64,000 nt of DNA from NCBI RefSeq assembly GCF_000024005.1, contig NC_013132.1:682001-746000 (forward strand). The letters are read 5' to 3'. How positions within the stretch are numbered: the stretch's first letter is position 1; every line of letters starts with the position of its first letter. The position numbers were made by a program, and so were the translations under genes. The notes under the pieces are model-generated. The model ran no database searches, was not told the origin of the DNA, and saw only the letters and a program-made list of their open reading frames with translations. This DNA comes from Chitinophaga pinensis DSM 2588. Lineage in GTDB: Bacteria > Bacteroidota > Bacteroidia > Chitinophagales > Chitinophagaceae. This document shows, one piece after another, positions 39,735 through 49,146 of the stretch.

Positions 39735-41762
39735 ATGCATAAATCACTTTTGTTAACATCACTTTTTATATCAACTATGGCAGTGGCCCAGCAGAAAATG
39801 ACGCCCGAGCTGCTCTGGCAATTGGGCAGAGTAAGCGGAGAGGCGATTACGGCAGACGGAAAGACAGTTATCTATGGCGTATCACAATACAATATCGCTG
39901 AAAATAAGAGCGATAAAGACCTATTCGCCATACCATTAGCAGGAGGGACCGCTATACAGATCACGAAAGAACCAGGTGCAGAAGGAGAGGTGAGCGCGAT
40001 CAGCGGCCAGAAAATCGCCTACGTCTTCAAAGGACAACGCTGGGAAATGAATGCTGACGGCTCCGGCGCCACACAGATCACTACTGTGGAAGGCGGTCTG
40101 CAGAACATGCGTATCTCCCCGGACGGTAAACATATCCTGTTTTCCAAAGAAGTGAAATTGAAAAAGATCAGCGGCAGCGACCATTACCCTGACCTGCCAA
40201 AATCCAATGTACAGATCTATGACAACCTGAACTACCGCCATTGGGACACCTGGGAAGACGGTAACTTCCAGCATATCTTCTTTGCCACCTATGAAAATGG
40301 CCAGGTTGGAACACCTGTAGATATCATGGAAGGCGAACTGTATGATAGCCCGCAGATGCCTTTCGGCGGAGCTGAAGACGTCATCTGGAGCCCGGACGGT
40401 AAAAGCATCCTCTACGTTACCAAGAAGAAATTCGGTAAAGAGTATGCGACCAGCACCAATACCAATGTCTACGAATACAATCTCGAATCCCATGCAACCA
40501 AAAACCTGTCCGAAGGACTCGCTGGCTACAATGTAGCCCCTGCATTCAGTCCGGACGGTAAATACCTGGCATGGCTCGGTATGGCAAAAGACGGTTTTGA
40601 AGCGGATAAAAACGATATCATTGTACTGAACCGTACCACCGGCGCCCGTACCAATCTTACAAAAGACTGGGATGGAACCGTAGCCTCTATCTCCTGGAGC
40701 AAAGACAATAAACAACTCTTCTTCCTCGCTGTAGTAAAAGGCACCGAGCAACTGCACGAAATCACCCTGCAGAAAGACGTAGCTGCTACCAATGCCAAAC
40801 ATATCCGCCAGGTAACAGACGGCGAATTTGATATCAGCGGCATCATCGGACAGTCTGGCAATACCCTTGTTGTAAGCCGCACTGATATGAACCATGCTGC
40901 CGAACTCTTCACCGTACAGCTACCAAAAGGTATACTGCAGCCACTGACCACCGTAAATAAAGAAGTGTACGACAAAACGGGTATGTGTAAAGTGGAAAAA
41001 CGCTGGATCAAAACCACAGATAATAAAGAAATGCTGGCCTGGGTGATCTTCCCACCTGATTTCGATCCTGCAAAGAAATACCCCACCCTATTATATTGCC
41101 AGGGTGGTCCGCAGTCAGCATTGTCCCAGTTCTATTCCTACCGCTGGAACTTCCAGCTGATGGCTTCCCAGGGATATATCGTCGTAGCGCCTAACCGCCG
41201 CGGTATGCCGGGTCATGGCGTAGAATGGAACGCCGCTATCAGTAAAGACTGGGGTGGACAACCGATCCGTGATTACCTGAGCGCCATTGACGCCGTAAGT
41301 CAGGAACCTTATGTTGATAAAAACCGTCTTGGTGCGGTAGGCGCGAGCTACGGCGGTTACTCTGTTTACATGCTGGCAGGCGTTCACAACAATCGCTTCA
41401 AATCATTCATTGCGCATGACGGTCTGTTTGACCTGAAAAGCTGGTACGGTACTACCGAAGAACTCTGGTTTGCCAATTGGGATATCGGAGCTTACTGGGA
41501 TCCGGCTAACGCGAAAATCTACAAAGAATTCAATCCAAGCGAATATGCCAACAAATGGAATACTCCTATCATGGTCATCCAGGGTGGTACCGACTTCCGT
41601 GTAGGCATCGAGCAGGGTTTACAGGCTTTCCAGCTGGCACAGCTGAAAGGTATCAAGAGCAAACTGCTCTATTTCCCTGAAGAAAATCACTGGGTACTGA
41701 GAGCGCAGAATGCGCTGGTATGGCAACGTGAGTTCTTCCAGTGGCTAAAAGAAACACTTTAA
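39735..41762 (+). CDS. S9-family prolyl oligopeptidase-like peptidase
   Basis: A 675-residue exported serine peptidase. Residues 1-18 are a signal peptide (ends AVAQ). Residues about 25-410 form a beta-propeller with WD40-like PD40 phrases (ISPDGKHILFSKE, WSPDGKSILYVTK, FSPDGKYLAWLG). The alpha/beta-hydrolase domain has the nucleophile S538 in GASYGGYS, D620 in GGTDFRVG and H652 in EENHWVL, a full catalytic triad, with the conserved YCQGGPQSALSQFYSYRW oxyanion-side segment. It probably cleaves short peptides, perhaps after Pro or Ala, in the periplasm. An inverted repeat and the enoyl-CoA hydratase gene follow. Confidence 0.95.
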   Translation: MHKSLLLTSLFISTMAVAQQKMTPELLWQLGRVSGEAITADGKTVIYGVSQYNIAENKSDKDLFAIPLAGGTAIQITKEPGAEGEVSAISGQKIAYVFKGQRWEMNADGSGATQITTVEGGLQNMRISPDGKHILFSKEVKLKKISGSDHYPDLPKSNVQIYDNLNYRHWDTWEDGNFQHIFFATYENGQVGTPVDIMEGELYDSPQMPFGGAEDVIWSPDGKSILYVTKKKFGKEYATSTNTNVYEYNLESHATKNLSEGLAGYNVAPAFSPDGKYLAWLGMAKDGFEADKNDIIVLNRTTGARTNLTKDWDGTVASISWSKDNKQLFFLAVVKGTEQLHEITLQKDVAATNAKHIRQVTDGEFDISGIIGQSGNTLVVSRTDMNHAAELFTVQLPKGILQPLTTVNKEVYDKTGMCKVEKRWIKTTDNKEMLAWVIFPPDFDPAKKYPTLLYCQGGPQSALSQFYSYRWNFQLMASQGYIVVAPNRRGMPGHGVEWNAAISKDWGGQPIRDYLSAIDAVSQEPYVDKNRLGAVGASYGGYSVYMLAGVHNNRFKSFIAHDGLFDLKSWYGTTEELWFANWDIGAYWDPANAKIYKEFNPSEYANKWNTPIMVIQGGTDFRVGIEQGLQAFQLAQLKGIKSKLLYFPEENHWVLRAQNALVWQREFFQWLKETL

Positions 41763-41769
41763 TCAAGCA

Positions 41770-41805
41770 ACCGCATTCAGCACCGCAATTGGTGCTGAAT
41801 GCGGT
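41770..41805 (+). terminator. Hairpin after the S9 peptidase
   Basis: ACCGCATTCAGCACC and GGTGCTGAATGCGGT pair perfectly over 15 bp around GCAATT. The following bases (CCTTCAATTC) are only moderately T-rich, so termination may be partial. Confidence 0.65.
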
Positions 41806-41836
41806 CCTTCAATTCATATAAAAATTCCCCAACGTT

Positions 41837-42616
41837 ATGTTCACCTCTCTCTTGCTCGACATCCAGGATAGTGTTGCTACGATCACCCTCAACCGCCCGG
41901 ATGTTTACAACGCATTTAATGATCCACTGAGCTATGAATTACAGGATGCCCTCAAACAGGCAGAGAAAGATGCTGCCGTCAGGGTAGTGGTATTGACTGG
42001 TGCAGGTAAAGCATTCTGTAGCGGCCAGGACCTCAAAGCCGCTATGAATGGCGAAAAACGTAATCTCAGTGAATCCCTGCATAAACGCTATAATCCTATC
42101 ATCAGGGCCATCCGGAATATGCCGAAGCCTGTCATCTGCCAGTTAAACGGTGTGGCCGCAGGCGCTGGCTGCTCCCTGGCGCTGGCCTGTGATATGATCA
42201 TCGCCAGCGAAACGGCATCCATGGTGGAGATCTTCATCAACATTGCGCTGGTGCTGGATTCAGGTTCCTCTTACTTCCTGCCACGTACCGTAGGCTATCA
42301 CAAGGCATTTGAACTGGCTACCAAAGCCAGTAAAATGACGGCCCTGGAAGCCCAGCAACTGGGTTTTATCAATAAAGTGGTCCCTGCCGGAGAACTGGAA
42401 GCCACTGTAAAAGCGGAGGCAGCATTCTATGCCAACGCACCTACGAAAGCAATCGCCCTTTTGAAGAAAATGCTCACAAAGGGGATGACAGAAAACCTGG
42501 ATGCAGTGCTCGATTATGAGGCTTATTGCCAGGAAATAGCAGGTAATACCGCTGATAATACAGAAGGGATACAGGCATTTCTGGAGAAACGTAAACCTGT
42601 TTTTAAAGGCGTCTGA
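41837..42616 (+). CDS. Enoyl-CoA hydratase/isomerase family protein (PaaG-like)
   Basis: A 259-residue crotonase-fold enzyme acting on acyl-CoA. LNRPDVYNAFNDPL at the start, the oxyanion-hole segments GAGKAFCSGQDLKA and NGVAAGAGCSLALACDMIIAS are the family signatures. The second catalytic position, often Glu, falls in EIFINIALVLDSGSSYFLPR, which carries an Asp as in PaaG-like isomerases of the phenylacetate pathway. No other pathway genes are adjacent, so the exact substrate is not fixed. It is followed by a strong terminator. Confidence 0.9.
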   Translation: MFTSLLLDIQDSVATITLNRPDVYNAFNDPLSYELQDALKQAEKDAAVRVVVLTGAGKAFCSGQDLKAAMNGEKRNLSESLHKRYNPIIRAIRNMPKPVICQLNGVAAGAGCSLALACDMIIASETASMVEIFINIALVLDSGSSYFLPRTVGYHKAFELATKASKMTALEAQQLGFINKVVPAGELEATVKAEAAFYANAPTKAIALLKKMLTKGMTENLDAVLDYEAYCQEIAGNTADNTEGIQAFLEKRKPVFKGV

Positions 42617-42638
42617 GAAAATAATACCTTATAAAATC

Positions 42639-42676
42639 AAAAGGGGCTGTCCGGCATATTGCGGACAGCCCCTTTT
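42639..42676. terminator. Bidirectional terminator
   Basis: AAAAGGGGCTGTCC and GGACAGCCCCTTTT pair perfectly over 14 bp, between convergent genes. Confidence 0.94.
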
Positions 42677-42694
42677 CAATATTATCAGCTCAGC

Positions 42695-43393
42695 TTATAA
42701 ACCGCTCAGCATAAATCCGAAAGAATATGGGTTTACATCGTAAGTACCATTGTCCTTAAATAAGGTGGTGATGGCATAAGTACCATACACCGCGAAGTTA
42801 CCATAACCCACTCTTGCAGTACCTGTAAAGCGCCATGTATTGAACTGACGTTTGCTGGCTTCCTTCTCAATCAGCTTAGATCCTGCGATATTCTCAACAG
42901 AACGGGTATGCGCATTGAGCAGGTTACCGATCTTCAGACCTAATCCCACTTTGAAACCATGGTTAGCATTCTCAGGCACCTGACGATACCGCAGTTCCAA
43001 TGGAATTTCCAGGTAAGTAGTCGCCAGTTTAAACTTGCTGTATGCATCGGTTCCCTGGAAATCAGGAGTAGCGGATGTATTTCTCAGATCCAGACTCTGG
43101 TCTTTCAACATATAGTGATCAGACCCTATTCCCAAACCTGCGGCAAGACTGAAATTAGTTTTCTGCATCGGGAAATCATACATGAAAGCAATATTGAGCT
43201 GGCGGTTAAATCCAGTGTTAATATTGCTGGCTCCTGTTCCTGACAATCCAACGTAACCTAACTGAATCACTAAGAAATCCTTGGAATGTGATGCTGCTCC
43301 CATGGCCTTATTAGCAACTGCATTCTTGGCATCCTGTGCAAAAACACCGAGAGAAGCCGCCATCAATCCGATCGAAAAGAATAATTTCTTCAT
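42695..43393 (-). CDS. Outer-membrane beta-barrel protein
   Basis: A 232-residue exported protein with a signal peptide (residues 1-19, ends VFAQ) and a pattern of alternating amphipathic strands with aromatic girdle residues (DFLVIQLGYVGLSG, NFSLAAGLGIGSDHYML, NTWRFTGTARVGYGNFAVYG), typical of eight-stranded Bacteroidota barrels of the PorT/OmpW-like type. The last residues (FGFMLSGL) suit the barrel end. No specific function can be given. It is transcribed alone toward the shared terminator. Confidence 0.82.
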   Translation of the reverse strand: MKKLFFSIGLMAASLGVFAQDAKNAVANKAMGAASHSKDFLVIQLGYVGLSGTGASNINTGFNRQLNIAFMYDFPMQKTNFSLAAGLGIGSDHYMLKDQSLDLRNTSATPDFQGTDAYSKFKLATTYLEIPLELRYRQVPENANHGFKVGLGLKIGNLLNAHTRSVENIAGSKLIEKEASKRQFNTWRFTGTARVGYGNFAVYGTYAITTLFKDNGTYDVNPYSFGFMLSGL

Positions 43394-43560
43394 GTTTAAG
43401 TATAAAGTCTTGAAAAAGAATATTAGGCAAATTTAATGGAATAGGAATAAAACCAAGGGTTAAAATATTTATAAAATATCTGTCGCCGCCTCCTTGCAGG
43501 CGCTAATCCTTCCAGATTCCAGATTAAATACATATCTTTTGGCATAATATATTATATCCT

Positions 43561-44607
43561 ATGAGAGAATATAGTGGCCACTTCAATACCAATTCTGGTG
43601 GCTGTTCAACCTGTTTCGATCCCAATTTTGAACCTGGTTATCCTGTACGCCTCTGCAAAAGTTGCCGTAAGCGGATGTCCCGCTATCCTGTCAAAAAAGA
43701 AGTCAGATGGGCGGCCATAGGGGTAGGCGTTATATTAATCATCGCCCTGTTTCGCCTGCCTGCTTACTTCACTGCCGGCATTGGTTACATGAAAGGCATC
43801 AAGGCGGCAGAACAACGCAAATACCTTACTGCAGAAAAAGCATTTGCGGATATACTTCAACGCTTTCCCGATCACAAAGCTACGGCCGTACACATGGCCA
43901 CTGCCGCCTACTATAATGACGACGTCACGAAAATAGATAGCCTGCTGGCTTTACTAGACCTGGCAGAAATTTCTTTATATGGCGATGCCCTGAGCGAAGA
44001 ATTACTTATGCTCACAGATAACGCCAGGTATTATAATATCCAGGATAAAGCATTTGACATCCATCTTGATGGTCTGGCTGATGATACCGCCGCTTATCGT
44101 AATGCACTGGAGACCTACCTTCAGGAACATCCATACGATTACGCAGCCGCCATTATGTTGTCCAATCACTATTATGAGCTACATGACTATGCAGCAGTGG
44201 AGACGATCTGTGCAAAGATTAACAGCAAAACGCCCTCCTTCAGGCCAGCATGGTTCCAGCGACTCAGCGCACTGAAACAACAAGGAAAGTATAAGGAAGC
44301 CTATCAGCTTACAGCGCAACTGCTCACACAAAACACAGAATCCATTGATGCACTCTCGTCCCTGGCTACCTTCCAGCTGAAACTAAAAATGGACGCAGCT
44401 GCGCTGAAGACTATCCAGCGGGCCCATACACTCGCGCCTGATAACAAGACATTACTGCCAATGCTTTGTATCGCCTATCACTTCAACCAACGGCAAGCGG
44501 ATGCTGACAAAGTCTTTGCCCTGCTGAAGAATGATCCGGTGCAGGATAGCAGCGAACTGACGGCCCTTCATAATATTATTACAGATAAAGCTCCTTTCAG
44601 AGAATAA
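43561..44607 (+). CDS. TPR membrane protein with N-terminal zinc ribbon
   Basis: A 348-residue protein. Residues about 16-43 hold two Cys pairs (CSTC and CKSC, about 17 residues apart) that look like a zinc ribbon. A membrane helix follows at about 53-72 (AIGVGVILIIALFRLPAYF), and the rest is TPR helices (about 80-340; AEQRKYLTAEKAFADILQRF, AALKTIQRAHTLAPDN). So the ribbon is cytoplasmic and the TPRs periplasmic, or the reverse. It lies 12 bp upstream of a membrane zinc-peptidase-like gene and probably forms a unit with it, perhaps as an adaptor presenting substrates. Confidence 0.8.
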   Translation: MREYSGHFNTNSGGCSTCFDPNFEPGYPVRLCKSCRKRMSRYPVKKEVRWAAIGVGVILIIALFRLPAYFTAGIGYMKGIKAAEQRKYLTAEKAFADILQRFPDHKATAVHMATAAYYNDDVTKIDSLLALLDLAEISLYGDALSEELLMLTDNARYYNIQDKAFDIHLDGLADDTAAYRNALETYLQEHPYDYAAAIMLSNHYYELHDYAAVETICAKINSKTPSFRPAWFQRLSALKQQGKYKEAYQLTAQLLTQNTESIDALSSLATFQLKLKMDAAALKTIQRAHTLAPDNKTLLPMLCIAYHFNQRQADADKVFALLKNDPVQDSSELTALHNIITDKAPFRE

Positions 44608-44619
44608 ACCATTACTCCA

Positions 44620-45153
44620 ATGCTCGTACAAGGTAATTATATAGCGCTTGTTACTGCTCCCGGTGTAGTAGTACACGAATTTGCACACCAGTTTTTCTGT
44701 CGCTTGTTTGGCGTTGCCATCTTCGATGTAAAATATTTTCAGATGGGTGATCCGGTAGGTTATGTGCAACACGAACCGGTGCGCAATCCCGTACACCAGT
44801 TGTTTATCGGTACCGGCCCCTTCTTCATCAATACCATCCTGGCCTTACTGATCGCATTCCCTGCCGCTATCCCCGTATTCCTGTTTAACGATGGCTCCGT
44901 ATTTGACTTTCTGCTCTTATACCTGGGCATGTCTATCGGCATGCATGCCTTTCCAAGTACCGGCGATGCAAAAGTCCTGTGGGATACGTTATGGCTGGGA
45001 AAAAATGTATCGTTGTGGTTAAGGATCGTAACGCTTCCTATTGTAGGGCTGATTTACCTGGGCGCCCTGGGTTCTATGGTCTGGCTCAACCTGGCCTATG
45101 GAATGGGTATTGCATTCGGACTTCCCATACTTATTGTCAGATACTTTGCATAA
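44620..45153 (+). CDS. Integral membrane zinc-peptidase-like protein (HExxH)
   Basis: A 177-residue membrane protein with about four helices. HEFAH at residues 19-23 is a zinc-binding HExxH motif inside a hydrophobic segment, as in M50/DUF3267 membrane peptidases, and GDAKVLWDTLW near residues 110-120 may bring the third ligand Asp. It is shorter than typical S2P proteases and lacks a PDZ domain. It follows the zinc-ribbon/TPR gene by 12 bp, so the two are likely co-expressed. Substrate unknown; proteolytic activity is inferred from the motif. Confidence 0.78.
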   Translation: MLVQGNYIALVTAPGVVVHEFAHQFFCRLFGVAIFDVKYFQMGDPVGYVQHEPVRNPVHQLFIGTGPFFINTILALLIAFPAAIPVFLFNDGSVFDFLLLYLGMSIGMHAFPSTGDAKVLWDTLWLGKNVSLWLRIVTLPIVGLIYLGALGSMVWLNLAYGMGIAFGLPILIVRYFA

Positions 45154-45195
45154 AGCAGCAAGGCGCCCGCTGATAGCGGGCGCCTTGCTGCTTTA
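45151..45195. terminator. Bidirectional terminator, 21-bp perfect stem
   Basis: 45151-45171 and 45175-45195 are exact complements around a 3-nt loop, with a GC-rich core (GGCGCCCGCT) and A3/T3 ends, between the convergent peptidase-like and SNF2 genes. Confidence 0.92.
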
Positions 45196-45208
45196 ATAAT
45201 ATGCTGTA

Positions 45209-48200
45209 CTAACTGAAGAGATACAATACATCCTCTTTCGTCAGTTTCTTCACAAATCCGGAATCATCTGCAATGATCTCTTTAACCAGTGATTTCTTAC
45301 GCTCCTGTAATTGCAGGATCTTTTCCTCTACTGTATCTTTACAGATCATCCTGTAGGCGAAGATGTTTTTCGTCTGACCAATACGGTGGGTACGGTCAAT
45401 CGCCTGTTGCTCTACTGCCGGGTTCCACCATGGATCAACGATATATACATAGTCCGCCGCCGTCAGGTTCAGACCCACCCCCCCCGCTTTCAGCGAGATC
45501 AGGAATACCCTGCAGTCATCATTGGTCTGGAAATTCTGAATCGCGCGTTCACGCTCAGTAGCGGAAGTACTACCATCAAAATACTCAAACGGCACCTTCA
45601 TATGTTGCAGTTTCTCACGGATCAGCCCCAACATACCGAGGAACTGGGAGAAGATCAACACCTTATGGTTACTGATATTCTCACTCATCTCACGGGTCAG
45701 CTCATGCAGCTTCACAGAATGGTTCGGATACTGTTCCGCCTCATTCAGGATGGCCGGAGAGTCACAGATCTGGCGCAGTTTCATCAGACCCTGGAGGATC
45801 GTCAGCTGCGAACGTTCCATACCCTGATCTTCAATAACACCCAGGATCTTGGAGCGGTAAGAGTTACGATATGCGTCATAGATATGCCGCTGTTCCGCAT
45901 CCATTTCACAGAAGATCACAGTTTCGATCTTCTCAGGCAGTTCTTTTGCCACCTGCTCTTTCGTACGGCGCAGGATAAACGGATAGATCAGCTTACGCAA
46001 ATGGTCCTTACGTTCTTCATCCTGGAATTTGTCTATCGGCGTAGCAAATTCATTACGGAAGAAGTCCACACTACCCAGCATACCCGGGTTCAGGAAGTTC
46101 ATCTGCGCGTAGATATCAAATGTATTATTCTGCATCGGCGTACCACTCAATGCCAGTTTGTTCCTGGTATTCAGCAATTGCGCCGCTTTGGTTACTTTAC
46201 TCTGCGGGTTTTTGATCGCCTGCGATTCATCCAGTACCACATAATCCAGATCCAGTTTCATCAGCGTCTGTACATCACTACGTAGTGTACCATATGTAGT
46301 GATCAGGATATCAAACTTCATCAGTTCTTCCGCTGTTTTCAGACGGGTAGGACCGTGATGAATATGATACGTCATACTCGGCGTAAACTTGCGGATCTCA
46401 TTTTCCCAGTTATAGATCAGCGTCGTAGGACATACTACCAGCGCCAGACATTTATCATCGTGCTTATTCTTATAATGCTGGATGAATGTCAGCGCCTGAA
46501 TTGTCTTACCAAGACCCATATCATCGGCCAGGATACCTCCCCACTTCACTTCATCAAGGTAGTTCAGCCACTGGAAACCACTTTCCTGGTAAGGACGGAG
46601 AGTAGCATGGAGGTTATGCGGCAACGATATATTGCGGATCTCGTCAAACTGAAGCAGCTTACGACGCTTCTGTTCCAGTTCCATCAATACCGCCTCATCG
46701 TCAATAAACTCATACAGTTCATCGATCACGCTGAAATTATACTTGCTCAGCTTCAGCGCACCTTTGTCTTTTTCTTCCCCGATCTTGAATAACAGGGAGT
46801 ATTTCTTCAGCCACTCTTCCGGCAGCAGCCCAAGTGAACCGTCAGCCAGTTGCACATAGTTCTGTTTACCTGCCAGCGCCTGCTTGATTTCCCTGATACT
46901 TACTTTCTGATCGCCATAAGTCACTTCGATCTGCGCATCAAACCAGTCAATACCGGAACTGATCTGCAGATTGGTAACTGGTTTATGAGCGCTGAACTTA
47001 AAGTTTTTCAGGTTCTCAAAACCGAATACACGCACATTCATTTCCTTCAGGGTATCGAAGAAAAGGAAGAACCAGTTGTTCTTCAACGCTTCTTTTGCCT
47101 TCAGGTAGAAATAGTTATTGGTATTGGGCTGTGAGAAGTTGGTATGCAGTCCGCTCAGCTTTTCTACGAATTGCTGTTCGGCTTCCTTGTTTCTGTGGAT
47201 GATCAGGACCTTATTACCCTCCTGTACCGTGATCTTACCGTCATCATTCCATTCAACTTCCTGTCCATGGTAAGCAAATCCTGGTTGGATAATAAATGTC
47301 TCGCCTACCTCACGCAGGAACACCCTGCATTCCGGTAATATATCATCTACTTCCGCCAGCAGCGAATTATCAAACTGTATCTGATACTGTTTGCTCAGCG
47401 GTAAGAGATAATCCTGTAAATAAGTGCTCCACTGATCGGCAGGGATACGGATTTTACCGCTTTCGCGGAATAATTCGATATGCAGTGCATCCTGTGGATT
47501 TTCGAAAAGGTATAACACCTTGTTCTTCAGGAAGAGGATAGAGCTATCCCATTCATTTTCAGACACATTTACCAGTTCACCTTCGATCTCCAGATGACAG
47601 GTCACCTCGATGGCATCATTCAGGGTATGTGTTTTAAACACAGGCTGTAATCTGTCACCGGCCAGGTGTATCTGCTGAAGATTTTTGGTCTTGAATTGTT
47701 GTCTGTTAGGCAGGAGAAATAACAAACCGTGCGCTGCCATCTGCGGAAACAGCTTCGCCAGTTTCGGATGCAGGTATTCCAGCATCAGTTCCTTGGTTTC
47801 TGTTGGCAGGTCAGATTCGTTATGGTCATGTGTGATATTCTCCCAGATACCCGCAAAAGGGGAGTTCTTACTAAGGAATTTACTAACCTCCATACCCTGT
47901 ACCTTACGCACAGGCGTGATCAGGTCACGGTCAGATTCTTTATATAAATAGAAGTCAACATACTTGGTCAGATCCAGTTTATTGACTAATGATACAAATT
48001 CACGTTGTTCATCATTTACTTCACCACTTACCAGGTCGATCCGGAAGAACGGATATAGTGGTTCGTTAGCATTGAAAACTACCCCGATACGCTGGGTAAT
48101 AGTATTCGTTTCTTCCGTTGGAGGGGGAGGAGCCGCAGCAGCTGCCTGTTTGCTGATCGCCACACCATCCACTCTTTTGATGGCGGGATCCAGTACACGC

Positions 48201-48961
48201 AGGTAGGGTTTCCCCTCCATGTAGGTGAAAGTAAATTTTCCTTCCAGGTTATCATCCAGTGAGTACCCGTACAAGGCAAGCAGTTTATTCTTTTCCTTGT
48301 CCCAGTTACGCAGGGTATCGAAATAATATGGACCGTGATTATTTAAAAGATTGAGAAACAGGGCTGTCTTGTGTTTACAGATGGCATGCTCTGTTTCATC
48401 ACAGTTACAGGCGGTATCGAAAAAGCGTTCTTCATTCCGCTGTATGATCATCGGATATTCCTGCCCTTCATATTTGAGTGTGGCTTCCACCTTTTCATCC
48501 TTGGCGGATGCGATCTTAAACGCTTTAGCCGGTTTGGCCATTTTCTCTGCTTCCGCAAATATTTCGTTGGAAGTCAGCAGTTTAAGCGATTTCAGATCAA
48601 TAAACTTCATCTTTACCAGCGTATGTTGCTGGTTATATTGCGTATCGTAGCTTTCGAAGTGATTTTTGTCCAGCATTTCCTGCAACTGGAACATGGCTGC
48701 GGCTTCATGCCTGCAGATGTCTCCCAGGTTGTAAGGACATTGACAACGGACGGACATATTGCTCGTCTCGTGATATTTGCTGATTGAAACGCGATAATAA
48801 TTCGCATGGGTATCGCTCTTTACCCGGAACGTGGCTGATTTCAAAACCGGATCAGCTTCTAACAATTCCACACCACCAGTCGCAAAGATGCGCTTCCCCC
48901 TACGGATCACCTCATCGGTTCCGTTATTATAAACGTATTTAAGCAACTGGGGCAGCGACAT
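45209..48961 (-). CDS. SNF2-family DEAD/DEAH helicase with SWIM zinc fingers
   Basis: A 1250-residue Swi2/Snf2 ATPase. Near the N-terminus two SWIM-type motifs are visible: CQCPYNLGDICRH (about residues 73-86) and CNCDETEHAICKH (about 184-197). The middle is an SNF2-associated beta-rich region. The helicase core starts at about 775: Walker A ADDMGLGKTIQAL, motif Ia VVCPTTLIYNWENEI, motif II DESQAIKNP, motif III ALSGTPMQN, then the second lobe with KVLIFSQFLGML, DGSTSATERERAIQNF and DRTHRIGQ. Bacterial members of this RapA-like group remodel DNA-protein or transcription complexes. It stands alone on the minus strand. Confidence 0.95.
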   Translation of the reverse strand: MSLPQLLKYVYNNGTDEVIRRGKRIFATGGVELLEADPVLKSATFRVKSDTHANYYRVSISKYHETSNMSVRCQCPYNLGDICRHEAAAMFQLQEMLDKNHFESYDTQYNQQHTLVKMKFIDLKSLKLLTSNEIFAEAEKMAKPAKAFKIASAKDEKVEATLKYEGQEYPMIIQRNEERFFDTACNCDETEHAICKHKTALFLNLLNNHGPYYFDTLRNWDKEKNKLLALYGYSLDDNLEGKFTFTYMEGKPYLRVLDPAIKRVDGVAISKQAAAAAPPPPTEETNTITQRIGVVFNANEPLYPFFRIDLVSGEVNDEQREFVSLVNKLDLTKYVDFYLYKESDRDLITPVRKVQGMEVSKFLSKNSPFAGIWENITHDHNESDLPTETKELMLEYLHPKLAKLFPQMAAHGLLFLLPNRQQFKTKNLQQIHLAGDRLQPVFKTHTLNDAIEVTCHLEIEGELVNVSENEWDSSILFLKNKVLYLFENPQDALHIELFRESGKIRIPADQWSTYLQDYLLPLSKQYQIQFDNSLLAEVDDILPECRVFLREVGETFIIQPGFAYHGQEVEWNDDGKITVQEGNKVLIIHRNKEAEQQFVEKLSGLHTNFSQPNTNNYFYLKAKEALKNNWFFLFFDTLKEMNVRVFGFENLKNFKFSAHKPVTNLQISSGIDWFDAQIEVTYGDQKVSIREIKQALAGKQNYVQLADGSLGLLPEEWLKKYSLLFKIGEEKDKGALKLSKYNFSVIDELYEFIDDEAVLMELEQKRRKLLQFDEIRNISLPHNLHATLRPYQESGFQWLNYLDEVKWGGILADDMGLGKTIQALTFIQHYKNKHDDKCLALVVCPTTLIYNWENEIRKFTPSMTYHIHHGPTRLKTAEELMKFDILITTYGTLRSDVQTLMKLDLDYVVLDESQAIKNPQSKVTKAAQLLNTRNKLALSGTPMQNNTFDIYAQMNFLNPGMLGSVDFFRNEFATPIDKFQDEERKDHLRKLIYPFILRRTKEQVAKELPEKIETVIFCEMDAEQRHIYDAYRNSYRSKILGVIEDQGMERSQLTILQGLMKLRQICDSPAILNEAEQYPNHSVKLHELTREMSENISNHKVLIFSQFLGMLGLIREKLQHMKVPFEYFDGSTSATERERAIQNFQTNDDCRVFLISLKAGGVGLNLTAADYVYIVDPWWNPAVEQQAIDRTHRIGQTKNIFAYRMICKDTVEEKILQLQERKKSLVKEIIADDSGFVKKLTKEDVLYLFS

Positions 48962-49146
48962 AGTTTCTCAAATTGCCCGGTTTATTTATCAGCCTGGGTT
49001 AAACGCTAAAATATTTAGCAGCTGATGAAAAGGCAATTCACAAAAGTACGCAGAAAAATCCTAAAAAGCTACAGCTTGAGTAGTGTCTACACTACATCGC
49101 ATCACTTCCAGAAACAAACACTTTAAGAAAAGAAATTATCTTGCGG

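Noticed and set aside
39936..40895. A 319-residue antisense frame inside the S9 peptidase
   Set aside because: The peptidase on the plus strand has a complete domain set and catalytic triad; the antisense frame is compositional.
46355..46792. Long plus-strand frames inside the SNF2 gene
   Set aside because: They are antisense to a clear helicase coding region and have no family features.
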